Shown here piece after piece: positions 33,349-42,243 of a stretch of 64,000 nucleotides of DNA. This stretch comes from Candidatus Omnitrophota bacterium (GTDB lineage: Bacteria > Omnitrophota > Gorgyraeia > Gygaellales > Profunditerraquicolaceae). Numbering within the stretch: position 1 is the first letter of the stretch; the number at the start of each line of letters is the position of its first letter. The notes under the pieces were generated by a model. That model was not told the DNA's origin. It saw only the letters and a program-made list of their open reading frames with translations, and did no database searches. The stretch spans positions 24,726 through 88,725 of the forward strand of contig JAPLLY010000015.1 in assembly GCA_026387315.1 (NCBI GenBank). The letters are read 5' to 3'. The translations under genes and the position numbers were made by a program.

Positions 33349-34605
33349 ATGCAATATGACATTAAAGATATAAAGTTGGCAAAAAAAGGCGCTTTAAGAA
33401 TTGAATGGGCAGCCAAAAATATGCCTGTTTTAGATTTAATTAAACAGAGATTTTCTAAAGAAAAACCTTTAGCCGGCTTTAAGGTCGCCTGCTGTTTACA
33501 TGTTACTACTGAAACCGCGGTGTTGGCGGATGTTTTAAAATCCGGCGGCGCGGATGTTTATCTGTGCGCGTCCAATCCGCTTTCTACTCAAGATGATGTG
33601 GCTGCTTCTTTAGTAAAAGATTTAAAGATGGCGGTTTTTGCGATTAAGGGCGAGGATACTAAAACTTATTATGTGCATATGAAATCGGCACTAGCCATTA
33701 AGCCGGATATTACCATGGATGACGGCGCAGACCTGGTAAGCACAATTCATCAGCGCCCCGCCCGAATGCATGCTAATATCATTGGCGGCACAGAGGAGAC
33801 TACTACCGGGGTGATCCGGCTGCGGGCTTTGGCGCAAGAAGGAAAATTGCGTTATCCGATAATCGCGGTTAATGATGCCTTAACCAAGCATCTTTTTGAT
33901 AATCGTTACGGCACGGGCCAGTCTACGCTTGACGGGATTATTCGTTCAACGAATAAATTAATTGCCGGGTCTACTTTTGTAGTTTGTGGTTATGGTTGGT
34001 GCGGTAAGGGCATGGCCATGCGCGCAAAAGGTATGGGGGCAAAAGTGGTGGTTATCGAAGTTGACCCTTTGCGGGCCTTAGAGGCGACCATGGATGGTTT
34101 TGAGGTTATGCCTCTTCGCCAGGCAGCCAAAGTTGGAGATATTTTTGTCACGGTTACCGGTGACATTAATGTAATTCGAAAAGAGCATTTTAGTTTAATG
34201 AAGGATGGCGCGATTGTGGCTAACTCCGGGCATTTTAATGTCGAAATTGATATCCCGGGTTTAGAGGCAATTACAAAATCTAAACGGGCAACTCGCGATT
34301 TTGTGGATGAATATACCTTAAAAAATAATCGTAAGATTTATCTTTTAGGCCAGGGCCGTTTGATTAATTTGGCAGCCGCCGAAGGCCATCCGGCCAGCGT
34401 GATGGATATGTCTTTTGCTAACCAGGCTTTTTCCGCGGAATACATGGCCAAGAATTACTCTAAATTGCAAAAACAGGTTTATGCGGTTCCTGAGGATATT
34501 GATAAGAATATCGCCAGGCTTAAGCTTGAGTCTATGGGGATTAAGATAGATGTTTTGACGCCAGAACAGAAGAAATATCTGGCGAGCTGGGAGATGGGGA
34601 CGTAA
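33349..34605 (+). CDS. ahcY: adenosylhomocysteinase
   Basis: 418 aa from ATG 33349. Hydrolyses S-adenosylhomocysteine with NAD+. Motifs: [37 protein letters not shown], the NAD site [20 protein letters not shown] and C-terminal [18 protein letters not shown]. The start at 33349 is preferred over 33337 because GGGAG lies just before it. Confidence 0.96.
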   Translation: MQYDIKDIKLAKKGALRIEWAAKNMPVLDLIKQRFSKEKPLAGFKVACCLHVTTETAVLADVLKSGGADVYLCASNPLSTQDDVAASLVKDLKMAVFAIKGEDTKTYYVHMKSALAIKPDITMDDGADLVSTIHQRPARMHANIIGGTEETTTGVIRLRALAQEGKLRYPIIAVNDALTKHLFDNRYGTGQSTLDGIIRSTNKLIAGSTFVVCGYGWCGKGMAMRAKGMGAKVVVIEVDPLRALEATMDGFEVMPLRQAAKVGDIFVTVTGDINVIRKEHFSLMKDGAIVANSGHFNVEIDIPGLEAITKSKRATRDFVDEYTLKNNRKIYLLGQGRLINLAAAEGHPASVMDMSFANQAFSAEYMAKNYSKLQKQVYAVPEDIDKNIARLKLESMGIKIDVLTPEQKKYLASWEMGT

Positions 34606-34620
34606 AAAAATAAAAAACCA

Positions 34621-34674
34621 GGGGACGGTTCTATTTTTCAGATAGAATCGTCCGGGAAAAATAGAACCGTCCCC
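34621..34674. repeat. GGGGACGGTTCT palindrome, copy 5, with internal partial copy
   Basis: Outer arms GGGGACGGTTCTATTTTT and AAAAATAGAACCGTCCCC. The loop itself holds ATAGAATCGTCC, a partial extra right arm. An in-frame ATG in the border is not the pfkA start. Confidence 0.88.
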
Positions 34675-34698
34675 ATGTTTCTATCGGGAGAAATTAGC

Positions 34699-35664
34699 AT
34701 GGCGATTAAAAAAATTGCGGTATTAACCACAGGAGGTGACGCCCCGGGAATGAATCCGGCAATTCGTTCTGTGGTGCGCTATGGGATTAGTCAGAAGCTT
34801 GAAGTGATGGGGGTATTTCGGGGCTGGTGGGGCCTGATTAATGAGGAGCTTAAACCTTTAAGCCATCGCTCTGTTTCTGGCATTATCGGCCAGGGTGGAA
34901 CTATTCTTAAGACCGCGCGTTGTCCTGAGTTTAGAACCGAAGAAGGGCAGAGCCGGGGAGCTGAGACGATTAAAAAATATAATATTGATGGTTTAATCGT
35001 TATTGGTGGTAATGGTTCTTTTGCCGCGGCCCATGATTTTTATAAGAAATACAGGGTTCCTTCTGTAGGCATAGCTGCTTCGATTGACAATGATGTTAAT
35101 GGCATAGAGTATACTATAGGAACAGATACCGCGGTGAATACCGCGCTGGACGCCATTGATAAGATTCGCGATACGGCGACGAGTATGGAGCGGATTTTTG
35201 TGGTGGAGGTGATGGGCAGGGAATCCGGATTTATTGCTTTAACGGTTGCCCTTGCCGGAGGGTGTGAAGATATAATTATTCCTGAAAGAGAAATTAATCT
35301 GGATGCAATCTGTCATGATATAGTCCATGGCAATCTGATCGGGAAAATGAGCTGGATTATTATAGTTGCCGAAGGCGCTGGTAAAGCCGAGGATATCGCC
35401 AAAAAGATTACCGATATTACTGGATTAGAAACGCGGGCAGTAGTTTTAGGCCACGTACAAAGAGGCGGCAGCCCAACTGCTCTTAGCCGGGATCTTGCTT
35501 TAAATCTTGGTAAAATTGCAGTGGATTGCTTAATCGCGGGTAAAACTGATATTGCCGTAGGATTAGCTGGTGGTAGAATTATTGAAGTAGCTTTTGAGGT
35601 TGCGATACAGAAAAAAGAATTGAAAATTGATAATTTTTATAAACTAATTAAAATTTTGACTTAA
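34699..35664 (+). CDS. pfkA: 6-phosphofructokinase
   Basis: 321 aa. Glycolytic kinase of the PFK-A family. Motifs: TTGGDAPGMNPAIR, GQGGTILKTARCPEF, ASIDNDVNG with the catalytic Asp, GTDTAVNTA, and GHVQRGGSPT. The metal/phosphate loop reads G-G-N105-G-S rather than the GGDGS of ATP enzymes or GGDD of PPi enzymes. ATG 34699 is chosen because GGGAG precedes it; the upstream ATG at 34675 is in a repeat. Confidence 0.93.
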   Translation: MAIKKIAVLTTGGDAPGMNPAIRSVVRYGISQKLEVMGVFRGWWGLINEELKPLSHRSVSGIIGQGGTILKTARCPEFRTEEGQSRGAETIKKYNIDGLIVIGGNGSFAAAHDFYKKYRVPSVGIAASIDNDVNGIEYTIGTDTAVNTALDAIDKIRDTATSMERIFVVEVMGRESGFIALTVALAGGCEDIIIPEREINLDAICHDIVHGNLIGKMSWIIIVAEGAGKAEDIAKKITDITGLETRAVVLGHVQRGGSPTALSRDLALNLGKIAVDCLIAGKTDIAVGLAGGRIIEVAFEVAIQKKELKIDNFYKLIKILT

Positions 35665-35665
35665 G

Positions 35666-35717
35666 ACACCCCGCGCTAATTGGAATTGCGCGGGTGTTGT
35701 CTAGGTAGACAAGGAGA
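35666..35717 (+). ncRNA. two-hairpin 5' element, copy B (before the aldolase gene)
   Basis: Stem 1 ACACC-C-CGCGC (35666-35676) with GCGCGGGTGT (35688-35697). Stem 2 TGTCT-AGGT-AGACA (35698-35711). AAGGAG follows directly, and ATG is at 35727. Confidence 0.72.
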
Positions 35718-35726
35718 AAGTTAAAA

Positions 35727-37052
35727 ATGGGAAGGAAGCCGCTGGAAATTGATAAAATTGTAATGAATTTAATTATGACCGATGATGTACTCTTAAAGAA
35801 AAAATTAGCTAAGAAGATTCGCGATATTGCTTATAAGAAAGGGATTTATCCTTCCAGCATCCAGGATTACTATATGGCGCAAGGTAAAGAAGAGTTTAGC
35901 GGCTCAACTGTGCCGGCAATCAATATCCGCAGTTTAACTTATGATTTGGCCCGGGCAATATTCAGAGTGGGTAAAAAGAATAACTCTAAGGCTTTTATCT
36001 TTGAAATTGCTAAATCTGAAATGGGTTACACCGCGCAGCCGCCGGTAGAGTATTCCGCGGTAATCCTGGCGGCGGCCATCAAAGAAAATTATACTGGCCC
36101 GGTATTTATTCAAGGCGATCACTTTCAGGCTAACCTGAAAAAATACCAACAGAACCCGGATCAAGAGATAGAGGCGCTGCAGGCAATCATTACCGAAGCC
36201 ATCGGCGCGGGTTTTTATAATATCGATATTGATTCCTCAACGCTGGTAGATTTAACCAAGCCTAAAGTAAGCGATCAGCAGTATTTAAATTACCAAGTAT
36301 GCGCCAAGTTGACGCAATTTATCCGCCGCATTGAGCCTAAAGGCATAACGGTTTCGGTCGGCGGAGAGATCGGCGAGGTAGGGCATCAAAATTCTACGCC
36401 TGAAGATTTGCGGGCGTTCATGGTTGGTTTTAAGCAGCGCCTGCGTAAAGGTTTGGCGGGAATCAGCAAGATCTCTATTCAGACCGGTACTTCTCATGGC
36501 GGAGTGGTTTTACCTGATGGTTCAATTGCTCAGGTGAGGTTAGATTTTGAGACTTTAAAAAATCTTTCGCTGCTTGCGCGCAAAGATTTTGGTTTGGCCG
36601 GCGCAGTGCAGCATGGCGCCTCAACTTTGCCGGAAGAGGCATTTCATAAGTTCGCGGAATGCGAAGCTTGCGAGGTACATCTGGCGACGCAATTTCAAAA
36701 TATGATTTTTGATTCCAAACATTTTCCCGTGGATTTAAAGAATAGAATTTATGATTGGCTCAAAATTAATGCTGCCAATGAGGCCAAGCCTGAGGAGACC
36801 CAGGAGCAGTTTTTTTATAAGATCAGAAAGAAAGCATTAGGGGCGTTTAAGAAAGAGATAATGAGCTTGGCCCAGCCAATTCGCGATGCCATTGCCGCGG
36901 AGATTGAAGCCAAGTTTGATTTTCTCTTTAAGCAGCTAAACGCGGTAAATAACGCGGCTTTAGTCGATAAATATGTTACCTTAAAGCGGGTAATTACGCG
37001 TAAACGTCAGGCGGCTTTCGGAGTGGTTCATAACGGAGAGGGCGCCGACTAA
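35727..37052 (+). CDS. class II fructose-bisphosphate aldolase family protein (divergent)
   Basis: 441 aa, longer than the usual 280-360. Zinc-enzyme motifs are visible: QGDHFQ near residue 131, GGEIGEVG near 212, TGTSHGG near 255 and HGASTLPEEA near 293. The N-terminal 60 residues and the C-terminal 90 (helical, charged) extend the barrel. Position after pfkA supports cleavage of fructose 1,6-bisphosphate, but a tagatose or other ketose bisphosphate cannot be excluded. Confidence 0.82.
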   Translation: MGRKPLEIDKIVMNLIMTDDVLLKKKLAKKIRDIAYKKGIYPSSIQDYYMAQGKEEFSGSTVPAINIRSLTYDLARAIFRVGKKNNSKAFIFEIAKSEMGYTAQPPVEYSAVILAAAIKENYTGPVFIQGDHFQANLKKYQQNPDQEIEALQAIITEAIGAGFYNIDIDSSTLVDLTKPKVSDQQYLNYQVCAKLTQFIRRIEPKGITVSVGGEIGEVGHQNSTPEDLRAFMVGFKQRLRKGLAGISKISIQTGTSHGGVVLPDGSIAQVRLDFETLKNLSLLARKDFGLAGAVQHGASTLPEEAFHKFAECEACEVHLATQFQNMIFDSKHFPVDLKNRIYDWLKINAANEAKPEETQEQFFYKIRKKALGAFKKEIMSLAQPIRDAIAAEIEAKFDFLFKQLNAVNNAALVDKYVTLKRVITRKRQAAFGVVHNGEGAD

Positions 37053-37058
37053 AAACTC

Positions 37059-37091
37059 GGGGACGGTTCTCTTTTTAAGAGAACCGTCCCC
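37059..37091. repeat. GGGGACGGTTCT palindrome, copy 6
   Basis: GGGGACGGTTCTCTTTTT with AAGAGAACCGTCCCC, very short loop. Between the aldolase gene and ilvD. Confidence 0.9.
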
Positions 37092-37121
37092 GGGATTTAA
37101 ATTATAACAGGGAGATAATAT

Positions 37122-38774
37122 ATGCGTTCAGATCAGATTAAGAAGGGTTTGGATAGAGTGCCGCATCGGGCGCTTTTGCATGCCACCGGCCTCTCTAAAA
37201 AAGATTTAGGACGGCCGTTTATCGGCGTGGCCACATCATTTACCGATCTTATTCCCGGGCATATCGGGATGCGTGACTTGGAGAGATTTATTGAGCGGGG
37301 GGTCTGTTACGGAGGAGGGGTGCCGTTTTTATTCGGCGTGCCGGGTATTTGTGACGGGATCGCCATGGGGCATTTGGGGATGTGTTATCCTTTAGCTTTA
37401 CGTGAGCTGGTTGCGGATATTATCGAAACAGTAGCTAACGCGCATCAATTAGACGGGATTATCTGCCTGACTAACTGTGATAAAATTACTCCGGGCATGT
37501 TGATGGGGGTAGCGCGTTTAAATATTCCGGCGATCATGGTTACTGCCGGGCCAATGCTTTCTGGGCGCTTTAATCAACGAAAATTAGCTTTTGTGCATGA
37601 TACTTATGAAGGTATGGGCCGGGCTAAAAAAGGAGATATTTCTCAGGAAGAATTATCTTGCCTGGAGCTAGAGGCTTGTCCGGGACAAGGGGCTTGTCAG
37701 GGGCTCTATACTGCTAATACCATGGCTTGTCTTACCGAGACGATGGGGATGTCTATTCCGGGTTGCGCGACAGCTTTAGCCGGTTCAGCCAAAAAACGCA
37801 GGATTGCCCAGGCCAGCGGCGAGCGAATTGTGGAATTAGTTAAGAAAGATATTAAACCGCGGGATATTATCACGGCGCGATCTTTAGAGAATGCGATTGT
37901 GGTAGATATGGCTTTAGGCGGCTCAAGCAATACAGTTCTGCATTTGATGAGCATTGCTCATGAGGCAGGTATAGATTTGGATTTAAAGGATTTTGACAGA
38001 ATCAGTAAGACGGTGCCGCATATTACGGCTATCGAGCCGGCCGGCGAGCATTTTATGGAAGATCTTGAATACGCAGGAGGAATCCCTGCGGTATTAAAGA
38101 GATTAAAATCTAAATTAAATAATACTTTAAATGCCGGCGGCCGGAAAACTTTCCAGATTGCGGATAGCGCCGTTATTTTTGATTCTGAGGTGATCCGTCC
38201 GTTAAACCAGGCGTATCATAAGCAGGGTGGGATTGCGGTTTTATATGGCAACCTTGCTCCCAATGGGGCAGTGGTTAAGCAGTCCGGGGTCAGCGCCAAG
38301 ATGATGCGGTTTGTTGGCCGGGCCCGGGTATTTAATCGTGAAGAGCAAGCCATGCAGGCGATTATGAGCAATAAAATAAAAAAAGGTGATTGTGTGGTTA
38401 TCCGTTATGAGGGCCCCTCAGGTGGGCCGGGAATGCGTGAGATGCTGGCGCCCACCGCGGCGATTGTGGGTTTGGGCTTAGAAGACCGCATAGCCTTAAT
38501 TACTGATGGCCGTTTTTCAGGGGGGACCAAAGGCCCGTGTATCGGCCATATTTCGCCGGAGGCTTCCGCGCGCGGGCCGATTGCAATTATTCAAGATGGT
38601 GATACAATTATTATTGATATTCCAAATCGTAAATTGGAAGTTAAATTAAGCCAGGAAGAAATAGAAAAAAGATTTAAGCATTACAAGAGCGTGGAACCAA
38701 AAATTAAAACCGGGTATCTAGCCAGGTATTCGAAGCTGGTTAGTTCGGCGGATAAGGGAGCAATATTAAGCTAA
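37122..38774 (+). CDS. ilvD: dihydroxy-acid dehydratase
   Basis: 550 aa, full length. Third step of valine and isoleucine synthesis; iron-sulfur enzyme. Cluster cysteines lie in [12 protein letters not shown] and [17 protein letters not shown]-terminal [12 protein letters not shown] and [12 protein letters not shown] are typical. GGGAG precedes the ATG. First gene of ilvD-ilvB-ilvN-ilvC. Confidence 0.97.
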   Translation: MRSDQIKKGLDRVPHRALLHATGLSKKDLGRPFIGVATSFTDLIPGHIGMRDLERFIERGVCYGGGVPFLFGVPGICDGIAMGHLGMCYPLALRELVADIIETVANAHQLDGIICLTNCDKITPGMLMGVARLNIPAIMVTAGPMLSGRFNQRKLAFVHDTYEGMGRAKKGDISQEELSCLELEACPGQGACQGLYTANTMACLTETMGMSIPGCATALAGSAKKRRIAQASGERIVELVKKDIKPRDIITARSLENAIVVDMALGGSSNTVLHLMSIAHEAGIDLDLKDFDRISKTVPHITAIEPAGEHFMEDLEYAGGIPAVLKRLKSKLNNTLNAGGRKTFQIADSAVIFDSEVIRPLNQAYHKQGGIAVLYGNLAPNGAVVKQSGVSAKMMRFVGRARVFNREEQAMQAIMSNKIKKGDCVVIRYEGPSGGPGMREMLAPTAAIVGLGLEDRIALITDGRFSGGTKGPCIGHISPEASARGPIAIIQDGDTIIIDIPNRKLEVKLSQEEIEKRFKHYKSVEPKIKTGYLARYSKLVSSADKGAILS

Positions 38775-38775
38775 G

Positions 38776-40443
38776 ATGATCGGCGCCAGGATATTATTAG
38801 AGTCTTTAAAACGCGAAGGTGTCGAGGTAATCTTTGGTTACCCCGGAGGCCAGGTTCTGCCTATATTTGATCAGCTTTATGATTTTGATATTAAATTTAT
38901 TTTAACGCGCCATGAGCAGGGTGCGGCGCATGCCGCGGATGGATTTTCCCGCGCCACCGGTAAAGTAGGGGTTTGCTTGGCAACCAGCGGCCCGGGAGCA
39001 ACGAATCTGGTTACCGGAATTGCTACCGCTTATATGGATTCTATTCCGATGGTGGCGATCACCGGCCAGGTTGGCACGCACTTAATCGGTAATGATGCTT
39101 TTCAGGAAGCGGATGTTACCGGGATCACCCGGCCGATAACCAAACATAATTTTTTGGTTAAGGATGTAAAAGACCTGGCGCGTACTATCGCGGAGGCCTT
39201 TTATATCGCTTCCAGCGGGCGCCCCGGCCCGGTGCTGGTTGATATTCCTTTGGATGTGCAGCGGGCAGACACGGAATTTATCTGGCCGGAAAAGATAACT
39301 ATACGCAGTTACCAGCCGACTTATTCCGGCCATCTTGGGCAGATTAAGAAAGCGGCAAAATTAATTTCGGCAAGCAAGCAACCGGTTATTTATGCCGGCG
39401 GCGGAGTGATTACTTCCGGCGCGCATTTGGAACTAAAAGAATTAGCGCAAAAGATTCAGGCTCCGGTAACCACGACTTTTATGGGGTTGGGTGGTTTTTG
39501 CGGCACGCATAAGTTATTTTTAGGCATGTTGGGAATGCATGGCACGGCTTACGCTAATCACGCGGTCATGGAATCAGATTTAATTATTGCCGTGGGAGCG
39601 CGTTTTGATGACCGGGTAACCGGAAGGCTGGATGATTTTGCCCCCGGGGCAAAAGTTATTCATATTGATATTGACCCTTCAAGCATTAGTAAGAATGTCC
39701 GGGTAGATGTCCCGATAGTGGGAGATGCCAAAAATATTCTTAAACAACTCATTACTGAAATTAAAAAGCTTCCGGATACCTTGGAATGGCTTAGGACGGT
39801 AGAGAGTTGGAAGAAAAAGCATCCGTTAACTTATAAAGATGATAGCGCGATGCTTAAGCCCCAATATATTCTTCAGGAGCTTTGGGAGTTAACCAGGGGT
39901 GAGGCGATAATTTGTACTGAAGTAGGCCAGAGCCAGATGTGGGCCTGCCAATGGTATCAATATTTGACTCCGCGCACATTTATATCCAGCGGCGGGTTGG
40001 GCACTATGGGGTTTGGGTTTCCGGCGGCCATGGGAGCAAAACTGGGGTTTCCTGAAAAAGAAGTTTTTAATATTGCCGGAGATGGTTCAATTCAGATGAA
40101 TATTCAGGAACTGGCTACTTGTGTGGCCAATAAAATCAACGTGAAGGTGTTGATATTTAACAATGGTTTTTTAGGTATGGTCAGGCAGTGGCAGGAGCTA
40201 TTTTATAAGAAACGTTATTCTTATACGTCAATTACCAGTCCGGATTATGTTTTACTGGCTCAAAGTTATGGGGCAGTGGGGATGCGGGTAACCAAGAAAT
40301 CCGAAGTGCGCGCCGCGCTGCAAAAAGCAATCCAGATTCAGAATACAGTTTTTATAGATTTTCGTATTGAACCGGAAGAAAATGTTTACCCGATGGTTCC
40401 GGCGGGCTCTGCGATTAATAAGATGATTGAAGGGTTGGCATAA
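38776..40443 (+). CDS. ilvB: acetolactate synthase large subunit
   Basis: 555 aa, full length. TPP enzyme condensing pyruvate units. FGYPGGQVLPIFD at the start, catalytic Glu in RHEQGAAHAADGF, TPP site GDGSIQMNIQELAT then NNGFLGMVRQWQELFY. One base separates it from ilvD, and it shares one base with ilvN. Confidence 0.97.
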   Translation: MIGARILLESLKREGVEVIFGYPGGQVLPIFDQLYDFDIKFILTRHEQGAAHAADGFSRATGKVGVCLATSGPGATNLVTGIATAYMDSIPMVAITGQVGTHLIGNDAFQEADVTGITRPITKHNFLVKDVKDLARTIAEAFYIASSGRPGPVLVDIPLDVQRADTEFIWPEKITIRSYQPTYSGHLGQIKKAAKLISASKQPVIYAGGGVITSGAHLELKELAQKIQAPVTTTFMGLGGFCGTHKLFLGMLGMHGTAYANHAVMESDLIIAVGARFDDRVTGRLDDFAPGAKVIHIDIDPSSISKNVRVDVPIVGDAKNILKQLITEIKKLPDTLEWLRTVESWKKKHPLTYKDDSAMLKPQYILQELWELTRGEAIICTEVGQSQMWACQWYQYLTPRTFISSGGLGTMGFGFPAAMGAKLGFPEKEVFNIAGDGSIQMNIQELATCVANKINVKVLIFNNGFLGMVRQWQELFYKKRYSYTSITSPDYVLLAQSYGAVGMRVTKKSEVRAALQKAIQIQNTVFIDFRIEPEENVYPMVPAGSAINKMIEGLA

Positions 40444-40916
40444 TGCGGCATACCATATCAGTATTAGTGGAGAATAAATTTGGCGTTTTAGCGCGGGTGG
40501 CCGGGTTATTTAGCGCGCGGGGTTATAATATTGCCTCCTTGGCAGTTTCTGAAACCTTTGATTCTCAGATATCCTATATGACCATTGTGGTGGAAGCCAA
40601 AGACGAAAAGGTCCTGGAGCAAATTAACAAGCAGTTGAATAAATTAATCGATGTGATTACGGTTACGGATTTTACCAAAAAAGATCATCTTGACCGCGAA
40701 CTGGTTTTGGTAAAAGTTAATTGTTTGGCTAAAGATAAACAGGCGCTTGAGGGGTTATTTGATAAGTTTGTGGGAAAAATTATTCAGACCAAGGATAATA
40801 CCGCGATAATTGAGGCGATTGGCGATCAGGAACAGGTAAAAGCGCTTTTAGGAGCCTTGGATAAGTTTGGGGTAAAAGAGCTGGTTAGGACAGGTAAATT
40901 AGTAATTAGAAAATAA
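40443..40916 (+). CDS. ilvN: acetolactate synthase regulatory small subunit
   Basis: 157 aa. N-terminal ACT domain HTISVLVENKFGVLARVAGLFSARGYN, which binds valine in the family, then the C-terminal domain. Overlaps ilvB by one base (ATAATG). Stabilises and confers feedback control on IlvB. Confidence 0.96.
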   Translation: MRHTISVLVENKFGVLARVAGLFSARGYNIASLAVSETFDSQISYMTIVVEAKDEKVLEQINKQLNKLIDVITVTDFTKKDHLDRELVLVKVNCLAKDKQALEGLFDKFVGKIIQTKDNTAIIEAIGDQEQVKALLGALDKFGVKELVRTGKLVIRK

Positions 40917-40933
40917 GAAAGGGGAAATAAGAG

Positions 40934-41926
40934 ATGGCTAAGATTTATTATGATCAGGATGCGGATTTAAATTTATTAAAGGATAAGACGGTGGCAATTA
41001 TTGGTTATGGCATTCAAGGCCGTGGCCAGTCATTATGCCTGCGTGATTCAGGAATAAGGGTAGTGGTTTCAGAGATGGAGGGGATGGCTAATTTCCAACA
41101 GGCCAAGCAGGATGGGTTCACTCCGGTGAGCGCGGCGGAAGCGGCAAAATCCGCGGATATTATTCAAATTCTTACCCAGGATCACCTGCAGGCTAAGGTT
41201 TATCAAGAGTCGATTAAACCGAATTTAAAAAAGGGAAAAGCACTTTGTTTTTCTCACGGTTTTAATATCCGTTTTAAACAGATTAAACCTCCGAAAAACG
41301 TAGATGTATTTATGGTTGCCCCGAAGGGGCCGGGCGCTTTGGTGAGAAAAATGTATGAAGAAGGCAAAGGCGTGCCTTCGTTAATTGCTATTTATCAGGA
41401 TGCCAGCGGTCAGGCTAAAGCTTTAGCTTTAGCTTATGCCAAGGGCTTAAAAGCTACCACCGCCGGGGTAATTGAAACTACTTTTGATGAGGAGACTGAA
41501 ACTGACCTCTTTGGCGAGCAGGCAGTGCTCTGCGGCGGAGTAAGTGAATTGATTAAGGCGGGTTTTGATACTTTAATTGACGCCGGTTATCAGCCGGAGA
41601 TTGCTTATTTTGAGGTTTTGCATGAGTTAAAATTGATTACTGACCTGATTCAGGAGCGCGGTATCTCGGGGATGCGCAGAGGAGTCTCTAATACTGCTTG
41701 TTATGGCGATTTAACCCGCGGGCCCAGAATTATCACCCAAAAAACACGCAAGGAAATGCGCAAGATTCTTAAGGAAATTAAATCCGGAAAGTTCGCCAGG
41801 GAGTGGATTAAAGAGAATGAAACCGGACGCAAGAATTTTGATAGCTTAATTAAAGCCGGGGATGATCACTTAATTGAAAAAGTGGGTAAGCAATTAAGAG
41901 AGATGATGCCTTGGATGAAAAAATAA
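40934..41926 (+). CDS. ilvC: ketol-acid reductoisomerase
   Basis: 330 aa, class I. Motifs: [34 protein letters not shown], and [15 protein letters not shown] with the acidic metal ligands in [12 protein letters not shown]. Cofactor: the loop after [17 protein letters not shown] reads VVVSEMEG, lacking the Arg/Ser pair usual for NADPH enzymes, so NADH use is possible. AAAGGGG precedes the ATG. Confidence 0.96.
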   Translation: MAKIYYDQDADLNLLKDKTVAIIGYGIQGRGQSLCLRDSGIRVVVSEMEGMANFQQAKQDGFTPVSAAEAAKSADIIQILTQDHLQAKVYQESIKPNLKKGKALCFSHGFNIRFKQIKPPKNVDVFMVAPKGPGALVRKMYEEGKGVPSLIAIYQDASGQAKALALAYAKGLKATTAGVIETTFDEETETDLFGEQAVLCGGVSELIKAGFDTLIDAGYQPEIAYFEVLHELKLITDLIQERGISGMRRGVSNTACYGDLTRGPRIITQKTRKEMRKILKEIKSGKFAREWIKENETGRKNFDSLIKAGDDHLIEKVGKQLREMMPWMKK

Positions 41927-41937
41927 AGTAAGCAAGG

Positions 41938-41983
41938 ACACCCGGCGCTTATTTGAATTGCGCCGGTGTGCGCTAGGTAGCGC
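41938..41983 (+). ncRNA. two-hairpin element, copy C (orphaned downstream of ilvC)
   Basis: Stem 1 ACACC-C-GGCGC (41938-41948) with GCGCCGGTGT (41960-41969); relative to copies A and B a C-G pair has become G-C. Stem 2 GCGCT-AGGT-AGCGC (41970-41983). No ribosome binding site follows: a different palindrome begins at 41987. The next gene starts 260 bp on. Confidence 0.7.
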
Positions 41984-41986
41984 AAT

Positions 41987-42057
41987 TTTTGCGGGTCCTG
42001 TCTTGGGTATTTTCTTGCCGCTGAGCCGCTGCGAAAACACCCAAGCCACCCGCAAAA
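41987..42057. repeat. GGGTCCTG-family palindrome (copy 4)
   Basis: TTTTGCGGGT pairs with ACCCGCAAAA; inside, CTTGGGTATTTTC faces GAAAACACCCAAG. It starts just after the two-hairpin element, where a ribosome binding site would be expected. Confidence 0.87.
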
Positions 42058-42115
42058 TCTAAAATAACAATTTACAATCTTTAGAGTGGAGTAAATAGTG
42101 GATGAAGAAATAAGG

Positions 42116-42226
42116 GTAACAAGTTACGGATCGCTTGTTCGAGAGGCCTGGCTTGGGTATTTTCTAGCGCTGACGCGCGTCGAAAACACCCAAGCCACCC
42201 GCGATAATTAGAGCGTAACTTGTTAC
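42116..42226. repeat. GGGTCCTG-family palindrome with 13-bp outer stem (copy 5)
   Basis: GTAACAAGTTACG (42116) pairs perfectly with CGTAACTTGTTAC (42214). Inside are CTTGGGTATTTTC and GAAAACACCCAAG as in the other copies, but the intermediate bases differ. The right border lies 18 bp before the leuA start. Confidence 0.82.
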
Positions 42227-42243
42227 TGAAGATAGAGGAGAGA

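Noticed and set aside
37053..37121. T-box or leader peptide attenuator before ilvD
   Set aside because: The gap is only 69 bp and holds a palindrome of the common family; no T-box core or run of Leu/Val/Ile codons. The ilvC-leuA gap also shows no such motif.
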